Assembly (NCBI GenBank): GCA_947044365.1
Contig: OX345651.1
Location: 2,185,926-2,249,925, forward strand
Reading direction: 5' to 3'
Length of the DNA stretch: 64,000 bases
Origin: Petrosia ficiformis
Lineage: Eukaryota; Porifera; Demospongiae; Haplosclerida; Petrosiidae
Under the pieces are notes generated by a model, which saw only the letters and a program-made list of their open reading frames with translations, did no database searches and was not told the origin of the DNA. The position numbers and the translations under genes are program-made. Of this stretch, positions 63,838-64,000 are shown in pieces. Positions within the stretch are counted from its first letter, which is position 1. Each line of letters begins with the position of its first letter.

Positions 63838-64000
63838 CTATAATATATATATACATGTACATGTAATCATGTATGCTATGAAAATAATAAACTAAATATA
63901 AAATAACAAATGATAAACAGTATACATGAAAAATATTGTGAAGTACATGTACATATAGTTTAAAAGAAGGGAAGAACTGAGGTAAAGACATACAAAATGG

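Overview
The window is AT-rich eukaryotic nuclear DNA. It lies almost entirely inside one large, intron-rich gene on the minus strand. I assembled 35 coding exons from splice-site phase and from protein similarity: 34 are well supported and one is a doubtful 21-nt microexon. Together they total 5,328 nt (1,776 codons). Read 5' to 3' they run from 63837 down to 148. The protein is a continuous coiled coil that follows the animal ciliary transition-zone protein CEP290 exon after exon (ESGHIGLREAVNEIK, KFSVIIHQQ, RRLTVLRVDQRSLSRHYTLL, LQELITTLK, WHSKLGEMRLKELQ, RNLRELVERL, ARWEENKKWQHKVETLRAKL, VEKVVSGMKNVIERLQKEN). Both ends of the gene lie outside the window. The covered part corresponds roughly to human residues 280 to 2170, aligned from memory. 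Nothing in the sequence supports a prokaryotic or organellar source.

The organism is an animal, since the gene is a metazoan-type CEP290. Three things make an early-branching marine invertebrate, most likely a demosponge, my best guess: the extreme abundance of the palindromic ACATGTAC/TGTACATG motif, the mixture of mobile elements, and a fibrinogen-like pseudogene. This is inference and could be wrong.

The introns hold almost everything else. From left to right: a TTAA-flanked piggyBac-like MITE (417-915); a fold-back MITE (1468-1799); a frameshifted Crypton tyrosine recombinase (2162-3797); a hAT MITE with an 8-bp duplication (8993-9280); a decayed Tigger/pogo transposase (13420-14570); hAT remnants (17230-17780, 19930-20435); an intronless, frameshifted secreted fibrinogen-like pseudogene (21120-22093); an element with a second element nested in it (23424-24702); a nearly full-length non-LTR retrotransposon with a restriction-like endonuclease (24750-27965, minus); an RTE/CFDP2-like LINE (31060-33700, plus); a TTAA-flanked element (37555-38263); a Mutator-like element with a 9-bp duplication (39930-40479); a 5'-truncated LINE (44490-45480, minus); two full copies of a composite hairpin-ended family (45672-46848, 57238-58158); two TIR elements carrying Arg-rich Helitron-like repeats (48257-48919, 54647-54997); a hAT MITE (49555-49923); a relict RT (52480-53340); two tRNA-derived SINEs (55833-55964, 58274-58400); a hAT derivative with a BED finger (59651-60465); and four minisatellites.

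There is no operon-like organisation. The only unit likely to be functional is the CEP290 transcript, and the intronic elements are passengers at different stages of decay. I did not find a convincing new multi-gene system. The most unusual signals are the hairpin-ended composite family, the TIR elements with Helitron-like repeats, the MULE-like element carrying a cysteine-rich ORF, a donor site set directly against a CA repeat, and the apparent contraction of one CEP290 segment.
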